Shown here: in pieces, positions 52,890 through 64,000 of the stretch
Numbering within the stretch: position 1 is the stretch's first letter
Layout of the letters: each line of letters begins with the position of its first letter
Assembly (NCBI RefSeq): GCF_005887615.1
Contig: NZ_VANS01000001.1
Location: 235,415 to 299,414 of the forward strand
DNA: 64,000 nucleotides
DNA from: Sulfitobacter sabulilitoris
Lineage (GTDB): Bacteria > Pseudomonadota > Alphaproteobacteria > Rhodobacterales > Rhodobacteraceae
Direction: 5' to 3'
Notes under the pieces: model-generated
Told to the model about the DNA's origin: nothing
The model's input: only the letters and a program-made list of their open reading frames with translations
The model's database searches: none
Position numbers and translations under genes: made by a program

Positions 52890-54551
52890 ATGCTGCAATT
52901 TGATCTTTGGAAACGGGTTGCGATCTGGCTGACCTGCGCGGTGGGCCTTTGGCTGGCGTTGCCCAATGCCTTCTACACCAGGGTCGAGCAGCACAACGAT
53001 GCCGCCGCCGCCATCGCCGTGGCGGGATCCACGCCCGAGCTTGAGGCGCAGCTGAGCCGGTGGCCAGACTGGATGCCGTCGGGGCTGGTGAATCTCGGGC
53101 TGGACCTGCGCGGCGGTGCGCATCTGCTGGCCGAGGTCAAGGTCGCGGATGTCTATGCCAGCCGCATGGAGGCCGCATGGCCCGAAATTCGCGATGCCCT
53201 GCGCCCCGAGCGCGCGACCATCGGCACCATCCGCCTGCAACCCTCCGCCCCCGACGAGATCCGCATCCGCATCAGCCAACCCGAGGGGATGGAACGCGCG
53301 CTGGACGTCGTCCGCGGGCTTGCGCGGCCCGTGCAGACGCTGACCGGCGTGGGTGCCAACGACATCGAGGTACGCGGCGAAGACGACGAGATCGTCGTGA
53401 CCCTGTCGGAGGCCGAGAAACTCGCCAGCGACGAGCGCACCGTGCAGCAAAGCCTCGAAATCATCCGCCGCCGCATCGACGAGGTCGGCACCCGCGAGCC
53501 GACGATCCAGCGCCAGGGCGCGGACCGAATTCTGATCCAGGTGCCCGGCATCGGCTCCGCCTCAGAGCTGAAGGCGATCATCGGCACCACCGCGCAGCTG
53601 ACATTCAACCCCGTGGTCACGCGCGGCACCGACCCCGACGCCGCCCCCGGCATCGGCAACAAGATCGTGCCCTCGCTGGATGATCCGGGTGTCTATTACA
53701 CCATCGAATCCGCCCCCGTCGTGACGGGCGAGGAGCTGGTGGATGCGCAGCCCTCCTACGATCAGAACGGGCGGCCCGCGGTGTCGTTCCGCTTCAACAC
53801 CTCGGGCGCGCGCAAGTTCGGCAATTACACGGCGGAAAACATCGGCAGCCCCTTTGCCATCGTGCTTGACGACGAGGTCGTCAGCGCGCCGGTCATCCAA
53901 AGCCATATTCCCGGCGGGTCGGGCATCATCACCGGCAACTTCGACCTGGCCGAAAGCACCAACCTGGCCATCTTGCTGCGCGCGGGCGCCCTGCCTGCGG
54001 GGCTGGAGTTCCTCGAGGAGCGCACCATCGGACCCGAACTTGGCCAGGACAGCATCGACGCGGGCAAGGTCGCCACGATCGTCGCCTCCATCGCGGTACT
54101 GGTGTTCATGCTTGTCAGCTACGGGCTGTTCGGGTTGTTCGCCAATGTCGCGCTGGTGATCAACATCGGGCTGATCTTCGGCCTCCTGAGCCTTGTCGGC
54201 GCGACGCTGACGCTGCCGGGCATCGCGGGGATCGTGCTGACCGTCGGCATGGCGGTCGATGCCAACGTGCTGGTGTTCGAGAGGATCCGCGAAGAACTGC
54301 ACACCGCCAAGGGGCCGGCGCGCGCGATCGAGCTGGGTTATGAAAAGGCGCTGAGCGCGATCATCGACGCCAACATCACCACGCTGATCACGGCCGTGAT
54401 CCTGTTTGTCATGGGCTCTGGCCCGGTGCGCGGCTTCGCCATCACGCTGGGCTTTGGCATCGTCACGTCGGTCTTCACCGCAATCTACGTCACACGGCTC
54501 TTGATCGTCATGTGGTTCCGGGCGCGCCGCCCCAAAACAATCGAGGTCTGA
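52890..54551 (+). CDS. secD: Protein translocase subunit SecD
   Basis: A 553-residue RND-superfamily membrane protein that uses the proton gradient to help draw proteins across the inner membrane. It has the family D1 motif LDLRGGAHLLAEV, the P1 periplasmic domain with RRIDEVGTREPTIQRQGADRILIQVPG and PAVSFRFNTSGARKFGNYT, and the six C-terminal helices with GLFGLFANVALVINIGLIFG and GMAVDANVLVFERIREEL. The start ATG at 52890 is 35 bp after yajC. Ends 1 bp before secF. Confidence 0.96.
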   Translation: MLQFDLWKRVAIWLTCAVGLWLALPNAFYTRVEQHNDAAAAIAVAGSTPELEAQLSRWPDWMPSGLVNLGLDLRGGAHLLAEVKVADVYASRMEAAWPEIRDALRPERATIGTIRLQPSAPDEIRIRISQPEGMERALDVVRGLARPVQTLTGVGANDIEVRGEDDEIVVTLSEAEKLASDERTVQQSLEIIRRRIDEVGTREPTIQRQGADRILIQVPGIGSASELKAIIGTTAQLTFNPVVTRGTDPDAAPGIGNKIVPSLDDPGVYYTIESAPVVTGEELVDAQPSYDQNGRPAVSFRFNTSGARKFGNYTAENIGSPFAIVLDDEVVSAPVIQSHIPGGSGIITGNFDLAESTNLAILLRAGALPAGLEFLEERTIGPELGQDSIDAGKVATIVASIAVLVFMLVSYGLFGLFANVALVINIGLIFGLLSLVGATLTLPGIAGIVLTVGMAVDANVLVFERIREELHTAKGPARAIELGYEKALSAIIDANITTLITAVILFVMGSGPVRGFAITLGFGIVTSVFTAIYVTRLLIVMWFRARRPKTIEV

Positions 54552-54552
54552 G

Positions 54553-55521
54553 ATGCGTCTGCGACTGGTCAAACAGAACACGAGCTTTGATTTCTTCAGC
54601 CGCTGGAAGATCTGGCTGGGCATTTCCGGCCTGATGATGGTGGTGGCGATGATCTCCTTCCTCGTGCAGGGGCTGAACTACGGCATCGACTTTCGCGGCG
54701 GCACCACGATCCGCACCGAAAGCCCGCGGCCGGTGGATATCGGCGAATATCGCGGTGTGCTGGATCCGCTTGGCCTTGGCGACATCACGATCACCGAGGT
54801 GTTCGATCCGACCTTCGGCCCCGATCAGAACGTGTCGATGATCCGTATCCAGGCACAGGACGATCAGGAATCGGTATCGGCAGAGACGGTCGCCGCCCTG
54901 CAGGAGGCGCTGGTATCGGTCCGGCCCGACCTCAAGTTCATCTCGGTGGAATCGGTCGGCCCGAAGGTGTCGGGCGAATTGATCCAGACGGCGGCCATCG
55001 CCGTCCTTCTGGCGATCGGGGCGGTGCTGATCTATATCTGGCTGCGGTTCGAATGGCAGTTCGCCCTGGGCGCGGTGCTGGCGCTGGTCCATGATGTTGT
55101 GCTGACCATCGGCGTCTTCTCCGAGGTGCAGATCAAGTTCGACCTGGCGATCATCGCGGCCCTGTTGACCATCGTCGGCTATTCGCTGAACGACACGGTC
55201 GTGGTCTTTGACCGGGTCCGGGAAAACCTGCGCAAGTTCAAGAAGAAGGACCTCAAGGAGGTTCTGAATATTTCGATCAACGAAACCCTCAGCCGGACGT
55301 TCATGACCTCGGTCACGACGCTGATCGCGCTGATCGCGCTGTTCATCCTGGGCGGAGACGTGATCCGCGGGTTCGTCTTTGCGATGATCTGGGGCGTGAT
55401 CGTGGGCACGTATTCCACCGTTTTCGTGGCGACCGCGATTTTGCTGTACCTCGGCGTCAAGCGCGACTGGTCCAAGCCCGACGCGAATGCCGGCAATCAG
55501 TTCGCGAACGTCGATGCCTGA
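54553..55521 (+). CDS. secF: Protein translocase subunit SecF
   Basis: A 322-residue partner of SecD. It has NYGIDFRGGTTIRTESPRPVD (D1 motif equivalent), a periplasmic domain, then the characteristic VGYSLNDTVVVFDRVRENLRKF and INETLSRTFMTSVTTLIALIALFILGG. Six transmembrane helices are expected. It overlaps the following TauE-type gene by 8 bp. Confidence 0.96.
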   Translation: MRLRLVKQNTSFDFFSRWKIWLGISGLMMVVAMISFLVQGLNYGIDFRGGTTIRTESPRPVDIGEYRGVLDPLGLGDITITEVFDPTFGPDQNVSMIRIQAQDDQESVSAETVAALQEALVSVRPDLKFISVESVGPKVSGELIQTAAIAVLLAIGAVLIYIWLRFEWQFALGAVLALVHDVVLTIGVFSEVQIKFDLAIIAALLTIVGYSLNDTVVVFDRVRENLRKFKKKDLKEVLNISINETLSRTFMTSVTTLIALIALFILGGDVIRGFVFAMIWGVIVGTYSTVFVATAILLYLGVKRDWSKPDANAGNQFANVDA

Positions 55522-56266
55522 CATCGCCGCCCAGACTCTCGCCCTTCCGGGGCTGGTCTGGGTCGTCGCCATCACGCTGGTGGCCGGAATCGTCTATGGC
55601 TTTGCGGGCTTTGGCGCGGCGCTCGTATTCATGCCGGTGGCCAGTGTCTTTGTCCCCGTCGAGGTGGCCGTCGCCGCCTTTTCGGTTTCTGCGCTGGCAT
55701 CGCTGGTGACCGTCGTGCCGCGCGCCTGGGCGCAGGCCGACCGGCCCGCCACGCTCTGGATGATCGGCTGCGCCACTCTGACCGCCCCGCTGGGCATCTG
55801 GGTGCTGCGCACCACCGATGTGGCGACCCTGCGCTGGGGGCTGCTGATCGTGGTGGCGGTGACGCTGCTGGCGCTGATGACCGGGTGGCGCTATTCCACG
55901 CGACCGGGCCGCATGACGCGCGCGGGCGTTGGTCTTGGCACCGGGTTTCTGGGCGGGGCGACCGGGCTGTTGGGGCCCATCGTCATCCTGTTCCAGCTCA
56001 GCGGCGGCGATACCGTCGCGCGCAGCCGGGCCAACACGCTGGTCTTTCTGACCGTGACCAGCTTGCTGTTGCTGCCGTTCATGGCCTTGCAGGGCATCCT
56101 GTCGCCCGAGGCGGTCGCGCTGGGGCTGGTGCTGCTGGTTCCCTACGGTCTGGGCGCGCGGATCGGGCAGGGCCTGTTTGATCCCGCGCGCGAAACCTTA
56201 TATCGCAACTGTGCCTATTGCATCATCGCGGCGGCCATCGTGCTTGGCCTGCCCCTCTGGGACTAG
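55514..56266 (+). CDS. TSUP-family (TauE/SafE) permease, second copy
   Basis: A 250-residue membrane protein with the family two-half structure. The motif VYGFAGFGAALVFMPVASVF appears near residue 25 and GTGFLGGATGLLGPIVILFQLS near residue 140. About eight helices are expected. The start ATG at 55514 lies within the end of secF (8-bp overlap), so it is cotranscribed with secDF. Its substrate is unknown, and it is only distantly similar to the copy at 22697-23521. Association with secDF is probably positional rather than functional. Confidence 0.83.
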   Translation: MPDIAAQTLALPGLVWVVAITLVAGIVYGFAGFGAALVFMPVASVFVPVEVAVAAFSVSALASLVTVVPRAWAQADRPATLWMIGCATLTAPLGIWVLRTTDVATLRWGLLIVVAVTLLALMTGWRYSTRPGRMTRAGVGLGTGFLGGATGLLGPIVILFQLSGGDTVARSRANTLVFLTVTSLLLLPFMALQGILSPEAVALGLVLLVPYGLGARIGQGLFDPARETLYRNCAYCIIAAAIVLGLPLWD

Positions 56267-56276
56267 GAAGACCGAC

Positions 56277-56630
56277 ATGCGCCTGAACGAAGTTGTCTTT
56301 ACCGACGCCAAACCCGTCGAAGGCTACGGCCCCGGCTTTTTCCGCATCGGCGGTCAGGTGATCCGCGGCGCGGTGATCGCGGGCCCCAAAGGCACCGGGA
56401 CATGGGGCGGCTATGACGACACGGCGGCGCTGCTGGATCTGGCGGGCCAGATCGACGTGCTGTTCGTCGGCACCGGACCCGAGATCGCGCATATCCCCGA
56501 CGATTTGCGCAGCACGCTGGAAGACGCCGGGATCGGCGTCGAGGTGATGGCCAGCCCGGCGGCCTGCCGGACCTACAATGTTCTACTGAGCGAAGGGCGG
56601 CGCATCGCGCTGGCCCTGATCCCGGTCTGA
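56277..56630 (+). CDS. Mth938-domain (DUF498) protein
   Basis: A 117-residue protein with the Mth938-like fold (the NDUFAF3/DUF498 family). Recognisable sequence is [37 protein letters not shown] and [57 protein letters not shown]. The mitochondrial homologue assembles respiratory complex I. The role of bacterial members is not established. It lies in one line with secF-TauE and the ccm genes. Confidence 0.85.
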   Translation: MRLNEVVFTDAKPVEGYGPGFFRIGGQVIRGAVIAGPKGTGTWGGYDDTAALLDLAGQIDVLFVGTGPEIAHIPDDLRSTLEDAGIGVEVMASPAACRTYNVLLSEGRRIALALIPV

Positions 56631-56640
56631 CGGCCCGCGC

Positions 56641-57258
56641 GTGCCGCTGATCGTGACCGACCTGGCCGTGGCGCGCGGCGGCGTGCCGGTGCTGACCGGC
56701 GTCACGCTGCGACTGGACCCCGGACAGGCGCTGATCTTGCGCGGGCCCAACGGATCGGGCAAAACCACGCTGCTGCGGACGCTGGCGGGGTTGCAGCCAC
56801 CGCTGTCGGGCACCATCGCCGGGGCCGAGGACCGCATCGCCTATGCCGCGCATTCCGACGGGCTGAAGTCGATGTTGAGCGTGGCGGAAAACCTGATCTT
56901 CTGGGCGCGTGTCTTTGGCCGTCGCGAGATCGACGCGGCGGTGCAAGCCTTCGATCTGCACGACCTGCGCAACAGGCTTGCGGGCACCCTGTCGGCGGGA
57001 CAGAAACGCCGCCTGGGCCTGGCGCGCCTGCTGGTCACCGGGCGGCCGGTCTGGATGCTGGACGAACCCACCGTGTCGCTGGACACCGGGGCCGTCGCGC
57101 TGTTTGCGGATGCGGTGCGCGCCCATCTGGCGCAGGGGGGGGCGGCGCTGATCGCCACGCATATCGAGCTTGGCCTCGATGCCGCGATGCTTGATGTGAC
57201 GCCCTTTCGCGCGACCCATGACACCCGTGCCGGGGCCAGCGACGAGGCCTTCCTGTGA
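56641..57258 (+). CDS. ccmA: Heme exporter ATP-binding protein CcmA
   Basis: A 205-residue ABC ATPase of the cytochrome c maturation system I, which releases holo-CcmE. Walker A is GPNGSGKTT (residues 35-43). The signature is [15 protein letters not shown], and Walker B is [14 protein letters not shown] start at 56641 follows the Mth938 gene by 10 bp. The gene overlaps ccmB by 4 bp. Confidence 0.94.
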   Translation: MPLIVTDLAVARGGVPVLTGVTLRLDPGQALILRGPNGSGKTTLLRTLAGLQPPLSGTIAGAEDRIAYAAHSDGLKSMLSVAENLIFWARVFGRREIDAAVQAFDLHDLRNRLAGTLSAGQKRRLGLARLLVTGRPVWMLDEPTVSLDTGAVALFADAVRAHLAQGGAALIATHIELGLDAAMLDVTPFRATHDTRAGASDEAFL

Positions 57259-57911
57259 ACGCGCTTCTGATCCGCGATCTGACGCTCGCGTTCCGTGCCG
57301 GCGGGGGATTTGGCCTCGGGCTTGCGTTTTTTCTCATCGTCACCGTGCTGGTTCCGTTCAGCGTCGGCCCGCAAGAGGCGCTCTTGTCGACCATCGCGCC
57401 GGGGGTGTTGTGGCTTGGCGCCTTGCTGGCCTGCCTGCTGTCGCTCGATCGCCTGCTGGCGCTGGATTTCGAGGATGGCACGCTGGATCTGCTGGCCACC
57501 GCCCCGCTGCCGCTGGAAGCGGCGCTGAGCGTCAAGGCGCTGGCACATTGGATCACCACCGGCCTGCCGCTGGTGCTGGCCGCCCCGGTGCTGGGGGTGC
57601 TGCTCAATCTCGGGGGCGATGGCTATGCGTGGTTGGTCGGGTCGCTGGCGCTTGGCACGCCCGCACTGTCGGTGATCGGCACCTTCGGTGCGGCGCTGAC
57701 GGTCGGGATCAAGCGGGGCGGCTTGCTGATGTCGCTTCTGGTCCTGCCGCTTTACGTGCCGACGCTGATCTTCGGGGCCGAGGCCGCCCGCCGCGGCGCC
57801 ACCGGGCTCGACCCCACGACGCCGCTGCTGATGCTGGCGGGGATCACCGCCGGGGTGATTGCGCTGATGCCCTTCGCCAGTGCGGCGGTCCTGCGGGTGA
57901 ACTTGCGGTGA
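57255..57911 (+). CDS. ccmB: Heme exporter membrane protein CcmB
   Basis: A 218-residue protein with six transmembrane helices. Family sequences are [29 protein letters not shown] and [35 protein letters not shown] start overlaps the ccmA stop as GTGA. It forms the membrane channel complex with CcmA, CcmC and CcmD. Confidence 0.94.
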   Translation: MNALLIRDLTLAFRAGGGFGLGLAFFLIVTVLVPFSVGPQEALLSTIAPGVLWLGALLACLLSLDRLLALDFEDGTLDLLATAPLPLEAALSVKALAHWITTGLPLVLAAPVLGVLLNLGGDGYAWLVGSLALGTPALSVIGTFGAALTVGIKRGGLLMSLLVLPLYVPTLIFGAEAARRGATGLDPTTPLLMLAGITAGVIALMPFASAAVLRVNLR

Positions 57912-57963
57912 TCTCGGTCTTTTGCCCATTGAGCGCCCCCCGACAACATATTAGGTAATCGCC

Positions 57964-58692
57964 ATGTCTCTCTGGCAATATGCAAACCCCGTCAAATTCC
58001 TGTCGCTGAGCGAGCGGCTTTTGCCTGTCTTGTGGGTCGGCGCCGCGCTGTGCCTGGCGGCCGGGCTGATCTGGGGCTTTTTCGGCACACCCGACGATTA
58101 CCGCCAGGGATCGACGGTCAAGATCATCTACCTGCACGTGCCGTCGGCCCTGATGGCGATCAACGCGTGGTTCATGATGCTGGTGGCCTCGATCATCTGG
58201 CTTGTCCGCCGCCATCACGTCAGCGCGCTGGCGGCCAAGGCGGCAGCGCCGGTGGGCGTCGTGATGACGCTGATCGCGCTCGTCACCGGGGCGATCTGGG
58301 GTCAGCCGATGTGGGGCACCTGGTGGGCATGGGATCCGCGGCTGACGTCGTTTCTGATCCTGTTCCTGTTCTATCTGGGCTATGTCGCGCTGTGGGAGGC
58401 GATCGAGGATCCCGATACCGCGGCCGACCTGACGTCGGTCCTGTGTCTGGTGGGGTCGGTCTTTGCCGTGCTGTCGCGCTATGCGGTCAACTTCTGGAAC
58501 CAGGGTCTGCACCAGGGGGCGTCGCTGTCGCTGGACAAGGAAAAGAACGTGGCGGATGTGTTTTACCAACCGCTGTTGCTGGCGATCGCGGGCTTTGTGC
58601 TGTTGTTTCTGGCCCTCGTGCTGTACCGCACCGGCACCGAGATCAGGATACGCCGCGCGCGGGCGCTGCGGGCGCGGGAGGTGCGGACATGA
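57964..58692 (+). CDS. ccmC: Heme-handling protein CcmC
   Basis: A 242-residue protein of the HHP family with six helices. It attaches heme to CcmE in the periplasm. It has the diagnostic tryptophan-rich motif WGQPMWGTWWAWDPRLTSFLILF between two heme-ligand His positions (YLHVPSALM upstream, NQGLHQGASLSL downstream). The ATG at 57964 is 52 bp after ccmB. The stop overlaps ccmD. Confidence 0.95.
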   Translation: MSLWQYANPVKFLSLSERLLPVLWVGAALCLAAGLIWGFFGTPDDYRQGSTVKIIYLHVPSALMAINAWFMMLVASIIWLVRRHHVSALAAKAAAPVGVVMTLIALVTGAIWGQPMWGTWWAWDPRLTSFLILFLFYLGYVALWEAIEDPDTAADLTSVLCLVGSVFAVLSRYAVNFWNQGLHQGASLSLDKEKNVADVFYQPLLLAIAGFVLLFLALVLYRTGTEIRIRRARALRAREVRT

Positions 58693-58847
58693 TGCCCGAT
58701 CTGGGGAAATACGCGGCCGCCGTGCTGTCGGCCTACGGCGCGTCGCTGGTGCTGCTGGCGGCGCTGGTGCTGTTGACGCTGCGGCGGGGCCGCCGCGCGC
58801 GCGCGGATCTGGCCGAGGTCGAGACGCGGAGCAAGCGACGTGGCTAA
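58689..58847 (+). CDS. ccmD: Heme exporter subunit CcmD
   Basis: A 52-residue single-pass membrane peptide (MMPDLGKYAAAVLSAYGASLVLLAALVLLTLRRGRRARADL). It stabilises the CcmABC complex. Small size, a YAxxVLxAYG motif and the position between ccmC and ccmG are all typical of CcmD. Its start overlaps the ccmC stop as ATGA, and its end overlaps ccmG by 8 bp. Confidence 0.9.
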   Translation: MMPDLGKYAAAVLSAYGASLVLLAALVLLTLRRGRRARADLAEVETRSKRRG

Positions 58848-59382
58848 GATTTCACCGCTGATGATCGCGCCGCCGCTGATCTTCGCGGGGTTCGTCGCGC
58901 TGGCCGCCTTCGGCATGTTCCGCGACAATCCCGACGATCTTCCCTCGACGCTGGTGGGGCAGGCGGCCCCGGCCATTGCCGCCACGCCGCTGGCGGATTT
59001 CCCGCCGGTCACGCCCGACATGATCGGCGGCGGAGAGGTGACGCTGGTGAATTTCTGGGCCAGCTGGTGCCCGCCCTGTCGTGCCGAGCACCCCAAACTG
59101 CTCGAGATGCAGGCGGCGGGGGTGCGCATCATCGGCGTGAATTTCAAGGATACCCAAGGCCCGGCGACCAGCTATCTTGTGGACGACGGCAACCCGTTTG
59201 CGGGCGTGGCGTTCGACCCCAGGGGCCGCACCGCCATCGACTGGGGCGTGACCGCCCCGCCCGAGACCTTCATTCTGGGCCGCGATGGCACGGTGCTGTT
59301 CCGCTTTGCCGGGCCGCTGGTCGGCAGCGATTACCGACAGCGTTTCGTTCCCGCGCTCGAAGCCGCGCAGGGCGCGGAGTAG
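58840..59382 (+). CDS. ccmG: Thiol:disulfide oxidoreductase CcmG/DsbE
   Basis: A 180-residue membrane-anchored thioredoxin-like protein that keeps apocytochrome c haem-binding cysteines reduced. The N-terminal anchor is PLMIAPPLIFAGFVALAAFGM, the active site WCPPC gives Cys77 and Cys80, and the later GVTAPPETFILG includes the cis-Pro loop. A GTG start at 58840 is used, in an 8-bp overlap with ccmD. ccmE, ccmF and ccmH are not in this window. Confidence 0.93.
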   Translation: MAKISPLMIAPPLIFAGFVALAAFGMFRDNPDDLPSTLVGQAAPAIAATPLADFPPVTPDMIGGGEVTLVNFWASWCPPCRAEHPKLLEMQAAGVRIIGVNFKDTQGPATSYLVDDGNPFAGVAFDPRGRTAIDWGVTAPPETFILGRDGTVLFRFAGPLVGSDYRQRFVPALEAAQGAE

Positions 59383-59406
59383 GGCGCGCGCCGCCGCGCG
59401 CGCCCT
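59381..59406. terminator. Hairpin in the convergent ccmG/AtoE gap
   Basis: A perfect 10-bp GC-rich stem AGGGCGCGCG/CGCGCGCCCT with a 6-nt loop, at the ccmG stop. No T-run is seen. It probably acts as a bidirectional hairpin terminator between the two convergent genes. Confidence 0.5.
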
Positions 59407-59413
59407 GTCGCGG

Positions 59414-60721
59414 TCACAGGAAACTGAGCCCGAGCGCAATGATCGCGCCCGACAGGATCAGGTGCACCATGCAAAAGCCCATGATGTCCTTGGCGCGCAA
59501 CCCCGCGATGCCGAGGATGGGCAGCGCCCAGAAGGGCTGCACCATGTTGGTCCAGGCATCGCCCCAGGCCACCGCCATCGACACCCGCGCAAGATCGGTG
59601 CCCAGGGCTTCTGCCGCGGGCAGGATCACGGGGGCCTGAACCGCCCATTGCCCGCCACCCGACGGCACAAAGAAGTTGACCACCCCGGCCGAGATGAAGG
59701 ACCAGAACGGCAGGCTGGCGTCGCTGGCAAAGCCGATCAACCCCTGCGACACGGTCGCTGCGAGGCCGCTGTCGACCATGATCGCCATGATACCCGCGTA
59801 GAACGGAAACTGGATCACGATGCCCGCGCCGCCCTTGACCGCCTGGTTCAGCGAATTGAGCAGGTTGCGCGGCGTGCCGTGCAGCAGGATCGCCAGGGTC
59901 AGGAAGGCAAAGTTGATGACGTTGAGCGACAGCCCCCCGCCGGCGAGGAAATATTGCAGCAGCCATGCCGCGCCCGCCGCGCCGATCAGCATCGAAAGCG
60001 CGGGGCTGGTTTCGATCCGGTCCGCCGGCGTGCCCGTGGGGTCGCGGTCGTCCTTTTCCTCGGCCAGCAGCTTTGGGTCGATATAGACGCTGTCCTCCTC
60101 GCGCGGCATCATCGCGCGGTTGATCAGCGGCACCGCGATGAACAACGCCACCACGATCGCGAGGTTGAAGGGCGAAAAGATCGTCTGCGACGTGGGGATG
60201 ATCCCGGTGATCGCCTCGAAGGGATGGCCTTCGGTCGCGATCGACAGCGGCACGCTGCCCGCAAGACCGCCGTGCCAGACGATGAAACCGGAATAGGCCG
60301 ACGCCACCAGCAGGCGGTAATCCACCCGCACCAGCCGCGCCAGTTCCTTGGCGAAAAGCGCGCCGACCACGAGACCGAACCCCCAGTTGATCCAACTGGC
60401 GGCCAGCGACACCACGCTGACCAGCAGGATCGCCCCGCCGGCGCTGGAGGCAAGCCCCGCCAGCGCCGCCAACCCGCGCCGCACCAGCGGGGTCGAGGCC
60501 ATCATGTAGCCGGTCACGAGCACCAGCAGCATCTGCATCGAAAAGGTCAGCAACGACCAGAAGCCGTTGCCCCACATATCGACCACCTGCAGGGGCGAGG
60601 TGCCCTGCACCAGCCCCGCGGCGACCCCCGCGATCAGCGTGAGGACAATGACAAAGACGAAGGGATCGGGCAGATACCGATCCACGATGCGCACCATCGG
60701 GCGCGAAAGGGCGTTCAGCAT
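59414..60721 (-). CDS. atoE: Short-chain fatty acid transporter, AtoE family
   Basis: A 435-residue permease of the AtoE/TIGR00366 family, with about twelve hydrophobic segments. Family sequence includes YLPDPFVFVIVLTLIAGV at the N-terminus, ASWINWGFGLVVGALFAKELAR, AYSGFIVWHGGLAGSVPL and SGGGQWAVQAPVILPAAEALG. It likely imports short-chain carboxylates such as acetoacetate or butyrate. The ribosome-binding site AAAAAGGAG precedes the ATG at 60721. No acetoacetate-CoA transferase genes are next to it. Confidence 0.9.
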   Translation of the reverse strand: MLNALSRPMVRIVDRYLPDPFVFVIVLTLIAGVAAGLVQGTSPLQVVDMWGNGFWSLLTFSMQMLLVLVTGYMMASTPLVRRGLAALAGLASSAGGAILLVSVVSLAASWINWGFGLVVGALFAKELARLVRVDYRLLVASAYSGFIVWHGGLAGSVPLSIATEGHPFEAITGIIPTSQTIFSPFNLAIVVALFIAVPLINRAMMPREEDSVYIDPKLLAEEKDDRDPTGTPADRIETSPALSMLIGAAGAAWLLQYFLAGGGLSLNVINFAFLTLAILLHGTPRNLLNSLNQAVKGGAGIVIQFPFYAGIMAIMVDSGLAATVSQGLIGFASDASLPFWSFISAGVVNFFVPSGGGQWAVQAPVILPAAEALGTDLARVSMAVAWGDAWTNMVQPFWALPILGIAGLRAKDIMGFCMVHLILSGAIIALGLSFL

Positions 60722-61065
60722 GGTATAGCTCCTTTTTGATTAAAATTTGCGCTGTGCCTAACAACTGGGCGTCAAAAGGAAAACCCGGCTTTTGACCTAG
60801 GGTGAAGCCGCCCGGTGTGACGATGCCGTCGGCGCAATATCCCGCAGGATCGCGGCGGCGGCTTGGACAGAAAATGTTGCAATTCCGCGCGGCCCTGGTG
60901 TTTTCATGCATCCCTGTGCGCGCATGAACAGGGAATGTGGCAAATTTCACGGGGTCGAGACCGGCTTGATTGCGGTCGCGGGGTCGCCCGGGGGCGGAGC
61001 CCGACGCGAAAAGGCCCCGAACGCAAGGTCCGGGGCCTTTTGCCGTTGTCGCGTGGTGCGGCGTG
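60722..61065. other. Intergenic region between atoE and acnA
   Basis: 344 bp with the acnA 3' terminator at its right end and the atoE ribosome-binding site and promoter at its left end. No further gene was recognised. Confidence 0.6.
61009..61041 (-). terminator. Bidirectional intrinsic terminator downstream of acnA
   Basis: An 11-bp perfect inverted repeat AAAAGGCCCCG (61009-61019) and CGGGGCCTTTT (61031-61041) with an 11-nt loop. Its A/T-flanked symmetry would stop transcription in both directions. Confidence 0.9.
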
Positions 61066-63840
<2,775 letters not shown>

Positions 63841-63942
63841 TCGGGGCTCCCTTGGATGTGAATGGGTGTTGGGAAAGGTATTGCCTGCTCAATGCATCAG
63901 GACGGGTCGCGGATCAACTCAAATCCCGGGTTCTGCGTCATT

Positions 63943-63961
63943 TTGTATACCATTGTGTACC
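63943..63961. promoter_or_regulatory. Ten-bp direct repeat upstream of acnA
   Basis: TTGTATACC at 63943-63951 and TTGTGTACC at 63953-63961, one helical turn apart. The GTATAC half is palindromic and GntR-like. It could regulate acnA (about 100 bp away) or a divergent gene beyond the window. Confidence 0.3.
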
Positions 63962-64000
63962 GAGTTGCGCGCACGACCGCACCACATTCCGGCGGAACGT

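Overview
The window is a GC-rich, gene-dense chromosomal segment. It most likely comes from an alphaproteobacterium of the Rhodobacteraceae/Roseobacter lineage. The support is the sarcosine oxidase soxBDAG set, a ccmABCDG heme-export operon joined to yajC-secDF, the short ccmI, the YfgM-like/bamB/der order, the DUF1289-ruvX-ccmI order and the large single-copy acnA. No rRNA, tRNA, CRISPR array, insertion sequence or phage gene was found. The species cannot be named from the sequence.

Layout. (1) 1-2471, plus strand: a 5'-truncated Ldh2-type dehydrogenase, a YeiH-family permease and a UspA protein, a grouping that recalls C3-sulfonate (sulfolactate) catabolism. (2) 2514-11193, minus strand: a tight nine-gene operon with a small protein, nicotinate phosphoribosyltransferase, an acyl-CoA synthetase that has lost its phosphate-binding loop, 2-oxoacid dehydrogenase E1alpha/E1beta/E2, a Glu/Leu/Phe/Val-type dehydrogenase, a Mut7-C protein and a helix-hairpin-helix protein. 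An FNR/Dnr-like box lies upstream. (3) 11194-12147: a gene-free stretch with several inverted repeats. (4) 12148-21134, plus strand: an AraC regulator, then a three-subunit molybdenum hydroxylase, an aryl-CoA-type ligase, a crotonase-family enzyme and a BenE symporter, closed by a strong hairpin. The gene content fits the 2-furoate pathway (HmfABCDE): 2-furoate is imported, CoA-activated, hydroxylated at ring C5, and opened and hydrolysed to 2-oxoglutarate. (5) 21648-26294: dusA, a TauE-type permease, a putative PhyH-like protein, then DUF1289, ruvX and ccmI on the minus strand.

(6) 26624-32560: soxB, two small membrane-protein genes lying between soxB and soxD, then soxD, soxA and soxG. (7) 32625-38728 and on: a GYD-domain protein, iron superoxide dismutase, a host-attachment-family protein, a LOG-family hydrolase, a LysM protein, an Atm1-type ABC exporter and a small hypothetical protein. 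(8) 39187-44790, minus strand: a DUF302 protein and a two-gene RND efflux system with an unusually long pump. A TetR-like operator overlaps its predicted promoter. (9) 45100-52138: YfgM-like protein, bamB, der, a TspO-related protein, a DUF2235 hydrolase and serS. (10) 52576-59382: yajC, secD, secF, a second TauE-type permease, an Mth938-domain protein and ccmABCDG. (11) 59414-63840, minus strand: an AtoE-type short-chain fatty acid transporter and aconitase.

Most of the window is core housekeeping (envelope biogenesis, cytochrome c maturation, translation, TCA cycle). The accessory interest lies in the predicted furoate cluster, the FNR-linked operon with its deleted acyl-CoA synthetase, and several regulatory DNA elements. 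All assignments come from reading protein motifs and gene order. No database search was run.
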